A stretch of 64,000 nucleotides of DNA from Limivivens faecihominis (lineage in GTDB: Bacteria; Bacillota; Clostridia; Lachnospirales; Lachnospiraceae): NCBI RefSeq assembly GCF_020686945.1, contig NZ_JAJEPR010000015.1, forward strand, positions 1 through 64,000, given 5' to 3'. A model generated the notes under the pieces. It did no database searches. It saw only the letters and a program-made list of their open reading frames with translations, and had not been told where the DNA came from. The position numbers were made by a program, and so were the translations under genes. Shown one piece after another: positions 42,596 to 50,277 of this stretch. Positions within the stretch are counted from its first letter, which is position 1; the number at the start of each line of letters is the position of its first letter.

Positions 42596-43516
42596 TCAGG
42601 GGCGGGAGGCTCCGCTGCCTTCCTTCATGTGTACATCCAGCTGAGGATAGGGGATCTCGATCCCTTTCGCATCGAAGGTGAGCTTGATATCCTCCAGAAG
42701 CTTCCAGCGAGTGGGCCAGTAGTTTTCTGTTTTTACCTGAGCCCGAAGACCCAGGATCACGGCACTGTCAGCGAGGTCATCCACAAAGACCACATGCTCC
42801 TCCTGTGTGAGGATCCGCGGCTCCTTGCAGAGAAGCTGCTCCAGAATGGCTTTCGCTTTCTTAAGATCTGCAGAATAGGAGATCCCTACCTTCAGTTCCA
42901 GAAGCCGGATGTCATTGGAGGTCACATTGGTAAGACTGTTGTTGGCCAGAAGACCGTTTGGAAGAATGATGACTTTCTTGTCAATGGTGGAAAGCCGGGT
43001 GTAGAAGATATGGATTTCTTCTACAGTTCCTTCATTTCCTTTATTGTCTTCCCGGATGTAGTCACCGACAACGAAGGGTTTTAAAAGCAGGATCTGGATG
43101 CCGCCGGCCAGATTTGACAGACTCTCCTGAAGAGCCAGGCTGACCGCTACGCCGGCAGAGGCAATGACTGCAGCGATGGAAGTGGAGGGAACGCCCAGGT
43201 TCTGAATGATGATAAACAGGAGCAGGGTGTAGAGGAGAAATTTCAGCAGAGAATCGATAAATTGCTCTACGCCTGTATCTGCACTGGAACGTTCAATGGA
43301 GCGGCGGACGATACGCCGGATCCAGCGGATCAGAAAACGGCCGACAAAGAAGATCAACAGCGAAAAACCGATCTCCACACCGAAGGAGATCAGATCGGGA
43401 ACATGTTCATTCCAGAAGGAGATCCAGCGGTTGGTTTTTGTCACTACCTGCTCCGTGACTTCCGAGGTGATTTGCGCCGCGTTCAGATCGGAAGAAGTGA
43501 GGAGATTGTAATTCAT
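42596..43516 (-). CDS. Small-conductance mechanosensitive channel (MscS family)
   Basis: 306 residues with an extracellular N-terminal segment, three membrane helices (about 45-65, 88-107, 113-140) and a cytoplasmic vestibule. The pore helix sequence AAVIASAGVAVSLALQE, with small residues packed as in MscS, is followed by SNLAGGIQILLLKPF and GDYI. It protects against hypo-osmotic shock. A perfect 8-bp hairpin lies just before its ribosome binding site. The next gene upstream on the same strand is an M42 peptidase, 71 bases away. Confidence 0.9.
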   Translation of the reverse strand: MNYNLLTSSDLNAAQITSEVTEQVVTKTNRWISFWNEHVPDLISFGVEIGFSLLIFFVGRFLIRWIRRIVRRSIERSSADTGVEQFIDSLLKFLLYTLLLFIIIQNLGVPSTSIAAVIASAGVAVSLALQESLSNLAGGIQILLLKPFVVGDYIREDNKGNEGTVEEIHIFYTRLSTIDKKVIILPNGLLANNSLTNVTSNDIRLLELKVGISYSADLKKAKAILEQLLCKEPRILTQEEHVVFVDDLADSAVILGLRAQVKTENYWPTRWKLLEDIKLTFDAKGIEIPYPQLDVHMKEGSGASRP

Positions 43517-43533
43517 GGAAGATTCCTTTCATC

Positions 43534-43553
43534 GGCAGGTCCGGAGACCTGCC
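43534..43553. repeat. Perfect hairpin before the MscS gene
   Basis: GGCAGGTC at 43534-43541 and GACCTGCC at 43546-43553 with a 4-base loop. No T-run on the minus strand, so it may influence mRNA stability or translation rather than termination. Confidence 0.6.
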
Positions 43554-43587
43554 TGGAAAAATTCAGCCGACATCTTCTGTGGAAAGA

Positions 43588-44613
43588 TCAGCCGATGTAA
43601 GCAGCCAGAAGCTTCAGGGTGTTTTCCACGCCGTCTTTATGGCTTCTCTCATAGCCGTGGGAAGCGTAGACGCCGGGGCCGATGAGGCCGTGGCGGAGAT
43701 CATAGCCGGCTCTTAAAGCGGCGTCCGCGTCAGATCCGTAGAAGGGATAAACGTCGGCTGCGAAACCGATGCCGTTTTCCTTTGCAGCCCTGATGAGGCC
43801 GGTAACGGTCTGATAGCTGTAGGGGCCTGCGCTGTCTTTCACACAGATGGAAACCTCGCGCTCGGTGCAGGCCAGGCCGTTTCCGACGCAGCCCATATCC
43901 ACGGAAAGGAACTCCACGGTGCCTTCAGGAACGGAACCGCAGCCGCCGTGACCGACTTCCTCAAAAACCGTGATGTGCTGGTAAATTTTTCTCGGGAGAG
44001 TGATGTGCTCGTCCTTCAGATATTTGGCGTAGCCCAGAAGAATGGCAGTGCTCAGTTTGTCATCCAGGAAACGGCTCTTGATGTAGCCGGAGGAAGTGAT
44101 CGTGGTTCTCGGATCGAAGCAGACGAAATTTCCGGTCATGATGCCCAGTTTTTCCACATCTTCTTTGGAAGAAACAGGCTCGTCGATGACTACCTCCACG
44201 GTGTCCCAAGAACGGGCGGTGTCGCTGTATTTTCCGTTTACATGAATGGAAGCGTCGATGAGCTGCAGGGTACCGTCGTAGCAGGCACCGTCATAGGTGC
44301 GGATGCGGACGTTTTCTGTCTCGGCGTTGTTGGCATTCATGCCGCCGATGTTGGTGATGCGGAGTCTTCCATCGCCTTTTACCTCGGCAACCATGCCGCC
44401 TAGGGTGTCCACATGGGCTGCCAGAAGAATGGCCTCGCCCTCGCCGCCAAGATCAGCCAGGACGCCGCCCTTCCCGGTGAGCCTGGCCTTGTAGCCCAGA
44501 CGCTTGTATTCCTCTAAAAGATAAGCGGTCACTTCGGCGGTGTAGCCTGACGGACTGTCGATGGCGAGCAGATTCTTGGCCTGCTCCAGAATGTAATCTA
44601 CATAGTTGTTCAT
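43588..44613 (-). CDS. M42-family metallo-aminopeptidase
   Basis: 341-residue cytosolic di-zinc peptidase of the M42 (tetrahedral aminopeptidase) type, which removes N-terminal residues from peptides. Metal-binding and catalytic positions are visible in AAHVDTLGG, FLDDKLS, EEVGHGG (with the catalytic Glu) and SVDMGCVG, with a late YASHGYERSH. ATG 44613 is chosen: it is ten bases from AAGGAGG, while the TTG at 44619 is too close. A structured leader of about 150 bases lies upstream. Confidence 0.9.
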   Translation of the reverse strand: MNNYVDYILEQAKNLLAIDSPSGYTAEVTAYLLEEYKRLGYKARLTGKGGVLADLGGEGEAILLAAHVDTLGGMVAEVKGDGRLRITNIGGMNANNAETENVRIRTYDGACYDGTLQLIDASIHVNGKYSDTARSWDTVEVVIDEPVSSKEDVEKLGIMTGNFVCFDPRTTITSSGYIKSRFLDDKLSTAILLGYAKYLKDEHITLPRKIYQHITVFEEVGHGGCGSVPEGTVEFLSVDMGCVGNGLACTEREVSICVKDSAGPYSYQTVTGLIRAAKENGIGFAADVYPFYGSDADAALRAGYDLRHGLIGPGVYASHGYERSHKDGVENTLKLLAAYIG

Positions 44614-44953
44614 TTTCAAAAATCCTCCTTTAATGCGTCAAAAGTCAGCTGTTCCGCGCCTGTGGCGCTCCCACAGCTGCCGACCGCATTCGTAATCTGG
44701 GCTATTGCCCTACTTACTCATACGGTCTAGCCCGTCCGATATCCATGAATTCGCTCATGCAAGCATGGTTCATTCTCATGGCTGCCGTCCGGGACTTTTA
44801 TAGTAAAATGTAGCATATTTGCACCTTTCCCGCAAGGGAAGTTCACAGAAAATTCAGAAAAAAGTGAGGGAGAGCGATTGACTTTTTTCTATTAGAATAG
44901 TATCTTGTAAAGATGTATTAGTAGATAAGCTAATGAGAGAAAGGAGGAGAGAC
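44614..44953. other. Intergenic region with three strong hairpins
   Basis: A divergent gap. 44647-44671: CAGCTG with ACAGCTG, which on the minus strand is followed by ACTTTT. About 44685-44731: ACCGCATTCGTAA with TTACTCATACGGT (10 of 13 paired) enclosing GGGC-TATT-GCCC with symmetric three-base internal loops. About 44751-44790: CCATGA/TCATGG enclosing CATGC-AA-GCATG. On the minus strand they would lie in the leader of the M42 gene. A minus-strand TATAAA lies near 44801, and plus-strand promoter elements at 44878-44906 serve the next gene. I do not recognise a known RNA family. Confidence 0.6.
44878..44906 (+). promoter_or_regulatory. Promoter of the DUF5685-DnaJ pair
   Basis: TTGACT at 44878-44883 and TATCTT at 44901-44906, spacer 17. 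The gene start at 44954 follows AAAGGAGGAG. Confidence 0.55.
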
Positions 44954-45829
44954 ATGTTCGGATATGTGATGATAAACAAAGGCGATTTGAAGGTCCGGGA
45001 GCTGGAGACCTACCAGTCTTTTTACTGCGGTCTCTGTCAGAAGCTGAAGGAGCGCTACGGCCTGTCCGGCCAGCTGACCTTAAGCTACGATCTGACCTTT
45101 GTGGTGATGCTGCTCACAGGCCTTTACGAGCCGAAGGTGAAAAAAGGAACCACCCACTGCGTCATCCATCCTTTGAAGAAACAGCCGATCCAGGTGGATG
45201 TCTTCTCAGATTATGCGGCGGACATGAGCATTCTTCTCAACTATTATAAATGCATGGATGACTGGGCTGACGAGCAGAAGATCGACCGGCGGCTTTTTGC
45301 AGAGCTGCTGAAACGGAAATTCGGAGGTCTGGAGGCTTCCTATTCCGAAAAAGCGGAGAAGGTGAAAGAGCTTCTGGACAAGCTTTCTGCGGGAGAGGCG
45401 GAAAATTCGTCGGACCTCGATTATATGGCAGGGATTTTCGGCGAGATCATGGCGGAAATCCTGGCCTGGCGAGAGGATGAATGGAAAGAAAACCTTCGGA
45501 GGATGGGCTTTTTCCTGGGAAAATTTATCTATCTCTGTGATGCCTACGAGGATTTGGAGGAAGATCTGACGGAAGGCCGTTACAATCCCCTGACAAAGCT
45601 CAGTGAGGGAAAGGATTTTGAGGAAAACTGCCGCGGAATCCTGACCATGATGGCGGCGGAATGTTCCAGAGAGTTTGAGAAGCTCCCAATCATCGAATAC
45701 ACCGGCATCCTCAGAAACATCCTGTATTCCGGCATCTGGGTCCGGTACGAGAAAGCCAGAAAGAAACGGACGGAAGAGAAGTCCGATACCAATAAGAAGA
45801 AAATGATCCGGAAGCGGAGGAGTTTATGA
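44954..45829 (+). CDS. DUF5685 family protein
   Basis: 291-residue, mostly helical cytoplasmic protein of a Clostridia family without known function. The start has MFGYVMINKGDLKVRE and the cysteine motif YCGLC at 24-28. Two aspartate-rich segments, DDWAD at 102-106 and DAYEDLEED at 196-204 followed by GRYNP, resemble in spacing and sequence the Asp motifs of squalene/phytoene-synthase-type enzymes. That link is inference only. The C-terminus is strongly basic. ATG 44954 behind AAAGGAGGAG is preferred to the frame opening seven codons earlier. It overlaps the DnaJ gene as ATGA. Confidence 0.8.
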   Translation: MFGYVMINKGDLKVRELETYQSFYCGLCQKLKERYGLSGQLTLSYDLTFVVMLLTGLYEPKVKKGTTHCVIHPLKKQPIQVDVFSDYAADMSILLNYYKCMDDWADEQKIDRRLFAELLKRKFGGLEASYSEKAEKVKELLDKLSAGEAENSSDLDYMAGIFGEIMAEILAWREDEWKENLRRMGFFLGKFIYLCDAYEDLEEDLTEGRYNPLTKLSEGKDFEENCRGILTMMAAECSREFEKLPIIEYTGILRNILYSGIWVRYEKARKKRTEEKSDTNKKKMIRKRRSL

Positions 45830-46494
45830 GAGATCCATATCAGGTGCTGGGTGTGTCGAGAGACGCAACAGAGGAAGAAATCAAGAAAGCATATAAAAAA
45901 CTGAGCCGGAAATACCATCCGGATGCCAATATCAACAACCCAAACAAAGACCAGGCGGAGGAAAAATTCAAGGAGATCCAGCAGGCCTACCAGCAGATCA
46001 TGAAGGAGCGGACCGAAGGCTATTCCGGCAGTTCCTCTTACGGACCGGGAAGCAGCAGAGGCGGCTACTACGGCGGTTTCGACGACTTCTTCGGGGGCGG
46101 TTACAGCAGAGCTCAGGAGAGCCAGAGTGAAGAGGACGTCCACCTTCAGGCGGCGGCCAATTACCTTCGGAACGGCTACTATCAGCAGGCATACAATGTG
46201 CTGAACGGCATGAAAGACCGGACGGCCCGATGGTATTATTACAGCGCCCAGGCCAATTCCGGACTGGGAAACAATGTGGCGGCCATGGAGGCGGCGAGGC
46301 AGGCCGTCAATCTGGAGCCCAACAACGTGGAGTACAGGAATTTCCTGAATATGCTTCAGAACGGGGGCAGCTGGTACCAGACGAGACAGTCCTCTTACGG
46401 AAATCCTCTCGACGGCGGCGATATGTGTACGAAGCTCTGCTGCGCGAACCTCATGCTGAACGCCCTCTGCGGAGGCGGCTTCTGCTGCTGCTAA
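45826..46494 (+). CDS. DnaJ-domain protein with TPR-like segment and cysteine-rich tail
   Basis: 222 residues. J-domain at 1-70 with the Hsp70-activating HPD at 31-33, then a Gly/Tyr/Ser-rich linker (about 68-95), then a TPR-like segment (about 102-165; NYLRNGYYQQAYNVLNGM, QAVNLEPNN). The end is MCTKLCC and GGGFCCC, seven cysteines within the last 25 residues, possibly metal-binding or membrane-modified. It lacks the DnaJ zinc domain and client-binding domains, so it is a co-chaperone of specialised type. It is translationally coupled to the DUF5685 gene. Confidence 0.85.
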   Translation: MRDPYQVLGVSRDATEEEIKKAYKKLSRKYHPDANINNPNKDQAEEKFKEIQQAYQQIMKERTEGYSGSSSYGPGSSRGGYYGGFDDFFGGGYSRAQESQSEEDVHLQAAANYLRNGYYQQAYNVLNGMKDRTARWYYYSAQANSGLGNNVAAMEAARQAVNLEPNNVEYRNFLNMLQNGGSWYQTRQSSYGNPLDGGDMCTKLCCANLMLNALCGGGFCCC

Positions 46495-46557
46495 AATGTT
46501 CAGAGCCACCTCCAAAATGCTACGCATTTCGTCGGTTTGGCGTATTTAACAAAAATA

Positions 46558-46586
46558 TTGATTTTTGGACTGCCAGGGTTTATGAT
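46558..46586 (+). promoter_or_regulatory. Promoter of ddh
   Basis: TTGATT at 46558-46563 and TATGAT at 46581-46586, spacer 17. Confidence 0.65.
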
Positions 46587-46655
46587 GGCAGTCGGGAATG
46601 GTGTTCAGGCAGAAAGCCTGGCATCTCCGTATAAAAACTACAAGGAGTGAAGGAA

Positions 46656-47642
46656 ATGAAGACAAGAATTGGTATTGCAGGTTATGGTAATCTCGGCCGC
46701 GGCGTAGAATTTGCCGTTGCTCAGAATCCGGATACAGAGCTTGTGGCTGTATTTACCAGAAGAAACCCGGAAACCGTGAAGATTCAGACAGAGGGCGTAA
46801 AGGTTTATCCGATCGCCGAGGCGGCTTCTCACAAAGATGAGATCGATGTGCTGATTCTCTGCGGCGGAAGCGCAACTGATCTTCCGGTACAGACACCGGA
46901 GCTGGCAAAGAACTTCAACGTTATCGACAGCTTTGATACCCACGCAAGAATCCCGGAGCATTTTGCCGATGTGGACAAGGCCTGCAAAGAAGGACACACT
47001 GTGGGAATCATTTCCGTGGGTTGGGATCCGGGACTGTTTTCCCTGAACCGTATCTACGCAGAGTCCATTCTTCCGAACGGTAAGACCTATACCTTCTGGG
47101 GCAAGGGCGTCAGCCAGGGCCATTCCGATGCGATCCGCCGGGTAGCCGGAGTAAAACGCGGCATCCAGTACACGATTCCGGTACCGGAAGCAGTGGAAGA
47201 GGTTCGTGCCTGCAAGAATCCGGAGCTGACCACCAGACAGAAACACACCAGAGAGTGCTTCATTGTGGCTGAGGAAGGCGCAGATCTTCAGAAAATTGAG
47301 GAAGAGATCAAGACCATGCCCAACTATTTCTCCGATTATGATACCACCGTTCATTTCATCAGCGAGGAAGAGTTCGACAGAGACCACACAGCAATGCCTC
47401 ACGGCGGTTTCGTGATCCGCACCGGAAAGACCGGCAAGGGCGAGAACACCGATCAGCTCATCGAGTATTCCTTAAAGCTTGGTTCCAACCCGGAATTTAC
47501 CTCCAGCGTTCTGGTGGCTTATGCAAGAGCCGCTCATCGCATGGCTTCCGAGGGACAGACCGGCTGCAAGACCGTTTTCGATGTGGCTCCGTCTTACCTT
47601 TCCCCGTTAAGCGGCGAGGAGCTTCGCGCCCATCTCTTATAA
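46656..47642 (+). CDS. ddh: meso-Diaminopimelate D-dehydrogenase
   Basis: NADPH-dependent enzyme that makes meso-diaminopimelate in one step from tetrahydrodipicolinate, for cell wall and lysine synthesis. 328 residues, the family length. Rossmann start RIGIAGYGNLGRG, then VFTRRNPE, the catalytic-region DSFDTHARIPEH, SVGWDPGLFSLNR and WGKGVSQGHSDAIRRV are diagnostic. ATG 46656 lies eight bases after AAGGAG; the GTG at 46647 is inside that site. A single gene with its own promoter and terminator. Confidence 0.95.
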   Translation: MKTRIGIAGYGNLGRGVEFAVAQNPDTELVAVFTRRNPETVKIQTEGVKVYPIAEAASHKDEIDVLILCGGSATDLPVQTPELAKNFNVIDSFDTHARIPEHFADVDKACKEGHTVGIISVGWDPGLFSLNRIYAESILPNGKTYTFWGKGVSQGHSDAIRRVAGVKRGIQYTIPVPEAVEEVRACKNPELTTRQKHTRECFIVAEEGADLQKIEEEIKTMPNYFSDYDTTVHFISEEEFDRDHTAMPHGGFVIRTGKTGKGENTDQLIEYSLKLGSNPEFTSSVLVAYARAAHRMASEGQTGCKTVFDVAPSYLSPLSGEELRAHLL

Positions 47643-47655
47643 GAAGTGCAAAAAA

Positions 47656-47691
47656 GGACCCTTTTTTAGACAAAAGGGGTTCTTTTTTTTT
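47656..47691 (+). terminator. Terminator of ddh
   Basis: GGACCCTTTT at 47656-47665 pairs with AAAAGGGGTTC at 47672-47682, followed by nine T. Confidence 0.75.
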
Positions 47692-47763
47692 ACCATGGAA
47701 TCGTGTAAGATAAAGATACCTTAAGAAATTCGGAAAACCTGTGAAACAAGGAGGAACTTTATC

Positions 47764-49020
47764 ATGACAACAAAAGAAAGATATGAATCCGCGAAGGAGC
47801 TTTACGCATCCATTGGCGTGAATACGGATAAAGCCATTGAGACCCTGAAAAAGATTCCAATTTCCCTGCATTGCTGGCAAGGCGACGATGTGACCGGTTT
47901 TGACCACGATGGTCCTCTGACCGGCGGTATTCAGGCTACCGGAAACTATCCCGGAAAAGCCAGAAATCCCCAGGAACTCATGGACGACATCGACGAAGTC
48001 TTAAAGCTCGTTCCCGGCAAACACAAACTGAATCTCCATGCAAGCTACGCCATCTTTGAGCCCGGCGAGTTTGTAGATAGAGACAAACTGGAGCCGAAGC
48101 ATTTTGCAAAATGGGTAGAGTTCGCAAAAGAAAGAGGCCTGGGCCTTGACTTCAACCCCACCTGCTTCGCTCACCCGAAGGTAAAAGACAACCTGACCCT
48201 CTCAAGCCCCGATGAGGAGACCCGCCAGTTCTGGATTCGTCATTGCCAGGCCTGCATCCGCATCTCTGAGTATTTTGCTGATGAGCTGGGTGTTCCCTGC
48301 GCTATGAATATCTGGATTCCGGACGGCTACAAGGATATCCCGGCAGACCGTCTGGGACCGAGAGCAAGATTTAAAGATTCTCTGGATCAGATCCTGGCTA
48401 TTCCTTATGACAAGAGCAAGGTTTATGTATGCCTGGAGTCCAAGGTATTCGGTATCGGCCTTGAGTCATACACCGTAGGTTCCAGCGAGTTTACCATCAA
48501 CTATGCTGCAAGAAAAGGCATCATCAGCCTGATGGACAACGGTCATTATCATCCGACCGAAGTGGTATCCGATAAGATTTCCTCCATGCTGCTCTTCAAC
48601 GACAAGATCGCTCTCCATGTGACCCGTCCAGTGCGCTGGGACAGCGACCATGTAGTGCTCTTTGACGACGAGACCCGCGAGATCGCAAAAGAGATCGTGA
48701 GAAACGACGCCATCGACCGCGTGCTTCTGGCTTTGGACTTCTTCGATGCCAGCATCAACCGTATCTCTGCCTGGGTAAACGGTATGAGAAATCTGCAGAA
48801 AGCCCTTCTGTATGCTCTGCTTACTCCGAATGCCCGTTTGAAAGAGCTTCAGAACGAGAGCAACTTCACCGAGCTTATGACCATGCAGGAAGAGCTGAAG
48901 GTTTATCCCTTCGGTGATGTATGGAACTACTTCTGCGAGGCCAACGGTGTTCCCGAGAGAGAAGACTGGTTTAAAGAGGTAAAACGCTACGAGGACGAAG
49001 TTCTCTCCAGGAGAAACTAA
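47764..49020 (+). CDS. rhaA: L-rhamnose isomerase
   Basis: Metal-dependent TIM-barrel isomerase converting L-rhamnose to L-rhamnulose. 418 residues, as in the RhaA family. ISLHCWQGDDVTGFD and GGIQATGNYPGKARN at the N-terminus, LGLDFNPTCFAHPK, IWIPDGYKD, LESKVFG and LMDNGHYHPTEVV are hallmark segments carrying the metal ligands. ACAAGGAGG lies upstream of ATG 47764. The kinase (rhaB) and aldolase (rhaD) are not in the window. The adjacent AraC regulator probably controls it. Confidence 0.95.
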   Translation: MTTKERYESAKELYASIGVNTDKAIETLKKIPISLHCWQGDDVTGFDHDGPLTGGIQATGNYPGKARNPQELMDDIDEVLKLVPGKHKLNLHASYAIFEPGEFVDRDKLEPKHFAKWVEFAKERGLGLDFNPTCFAHPKVKDNLTLSSPDEETRQFWIRHCQACIRISEYFADELGVPCAMNIWIPDGYKDIPADRLGPRARFKDSLDQILAIPYDKSKVYVCLESKVFGIGLESYTVGSSEFTINYAARKGIISLMDNGHYHPTEVVSDKISSMLLFNDKIALHVTRPVRWDSDHVVLFDDETREIAKEIVRNDAIDRVLLALDFFDASINRISAWVNGMRNLQKALLYALLTPNARLKELQNESNFTELMTMQEELKVYPFGDVWNYFCEANGVPEREDWFKEVKRYEDEVLSRRN

Positions 49021-49036
49021 AATCTGATCGAAAAGC

Positions 49037-49073
49037 AAAGCCCTGTGTCTGAAAATGGACGCGGGGCTTTTTT
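49037..49073 (+). terminator. Terminator of rhaA
   Basis: AAAGCCCTGTGTC at 49037-49049 pairs with GACGCGGGGCTTT at 49058-49070, with T to 49073. Confidence 0.85.
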
Positions 49074-49160
49074 AAAATAGGGAAAAAGCTTCCCGCTCTT
49101 GCATGCTCCGCTGGATTATGGTAGCCTATGAAAAAAGACAAAAGGACGTAACCAAAGACT

Positions 49161-50144
49161 ATGCGAGAAGAATTACTGGAAAAACTTCGGGCCATTACGC
49201 CAGAGGAGGAGAAAATCCTGGCTGGGGAAGAGGGCGTGGACAGGACTCTTTATACATCAGGAAAAGATTTCACGGTGGACAGCAGGAAGATGCTGGAGCG
49301 GGGAGAACTCATCAATGTGAGAACCCACACCCGCTTTGTCCATTTTCCAGAGCACAGGCACAATTATGTGGAGGTGCTCTACACCTGCGAGGGGACAATT
49401 ACCAACATCATCGGGGGAAAAGAGGTGGCCGTGAAAAAAGGCGAGCTTCTCTTTCTCAACCAGTTCACGCGCCACGAGATCCTTCCGGCGGGGAGAGACG
49501 ATATCGCGATCAATTTTATCATTCTGCCGGAATTTTTTGATGTGGCCTATGAGATGATCGGAAACAACAGCGTGCTGACGGATTTTCTCGTGAATCTTTT
49601 GAGGAAGGACGAGGAGAAGGGAGAATTTCTCCATTTCAGGGTCTCGGAGGTGCTGCAGATTCAGAATCTCCTGGAAAATATGATCGATTCCGTGGTTTCC
49701 GGGAAAAAAGACCAGAACCGGATCAACCAGATCACGATGGGACTTCTGTTTCTCTATCTCAGTGAGTCCGTCCAGCTGGCCAAAATGCGGAGGCAGGACC
49801 GGTACGAGGATGTGCTGGTGATGACCGTGCTGGAATATATTGAGCAGAACTACCGGACCGCCTCCCTCTCGGAACTCTGCGACCGCTTACGGCTGCCCAT
49901 ACACACCTTAAGCCGGATGATCAAAAGGGGCACCGGGGCCAATTTTACAGAGCTTCTCCAGAGAAAAAGGCTCAGCAAAGCGGTTCAGCTTCTCTGTGAC
50001 ACCTCCCTTTCCGTGAACGATATCATCGCGGCGGTGGGCTATGAGAACAACAGCTATTTTCACCGTGTTTTCCGGGAGCGCTACCAGCTGACCCCCAAGG
50101 AATTCCGGAAAAAGAACAGTGCCGGAGGCCAGGTACGCCTGTAA
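49161..50144 (+). CDS. AraC-family transcriptional regulator
   Basis: 327 residues. An N-terminal cupin sensor (about 60-150, with HFPEHRHNYVEVLY and FLNQFTRHEI) and a C-terminal double helix-turn-helix (about 220-320) with SLSELCDRLRLPIHTLSRMIK and DIIAAVGYENNSYFHRVFR. The arrangement is that of sugar regulators such as RhaS/RhaR. Its position directly after rhaA suggests a rhamnose regulator, by inference. A weak ribosome binding site (GGACG) precedes ATG 49161. Confidence 0.9.
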   Translation: MREELLEKLRAITPEEEKILAGEEGVDRTLYTSGKDFTVDSRKMLERGELINVRTHTRFVHFPEHRHNYVEVLYTCEGTITNIIGGKEVAVKKGELLFLNQFTRHEILPAGRDDIAINFIILPEFFDVAYEMIGNNSVLTDFLVNLLRKDEEKGEFLHFRVSEVLQIQNLLENMIDSVVSGKKDQNRINQITMGLLFLYLSESVQLAKMRRQDRYEDVLVMTVLEYIEQNYRTASLSELCDRLRLPIHTLSRMIKRGTGANFTELLQRKRLSKAVQLLCDTSLSVNDIIAAVGYENNSYFHRVFRERYQLTPKEFRKKNSAGGQVRL

Positions 50145-50196
50145 ATACGGGCTTTCCGGGAAATCCGTTAAAAAAGTATAAATTTCCGAATAATTA

Positions 50197-50253
50197 TTGA
50201 CTAATGGTCATTTCTGTAGTAGAGTAGCAACTGTGCAAAATGACTGATGGTCA
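50197..50253 (+). promoter_or_regulatory. Promoter of the MMPL gene with duplicated operator
   Basis: TTGACT at 50197-50202 and TAGAGT at 50220-50225, spacer 17. The 13-base near-palindrome TGACTAATGGTCA at 50198-50210 covers the -35 box and recurs as TGACTGATGGTCA at 50241-50253, downstream of the transcription start. This looks like a TetR-type repressor site; no TetR gene is in the window. Confidence 0.75.
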
Positions 50254-50277
50254 TTAACTACGAGGAGGAATAGAAAT

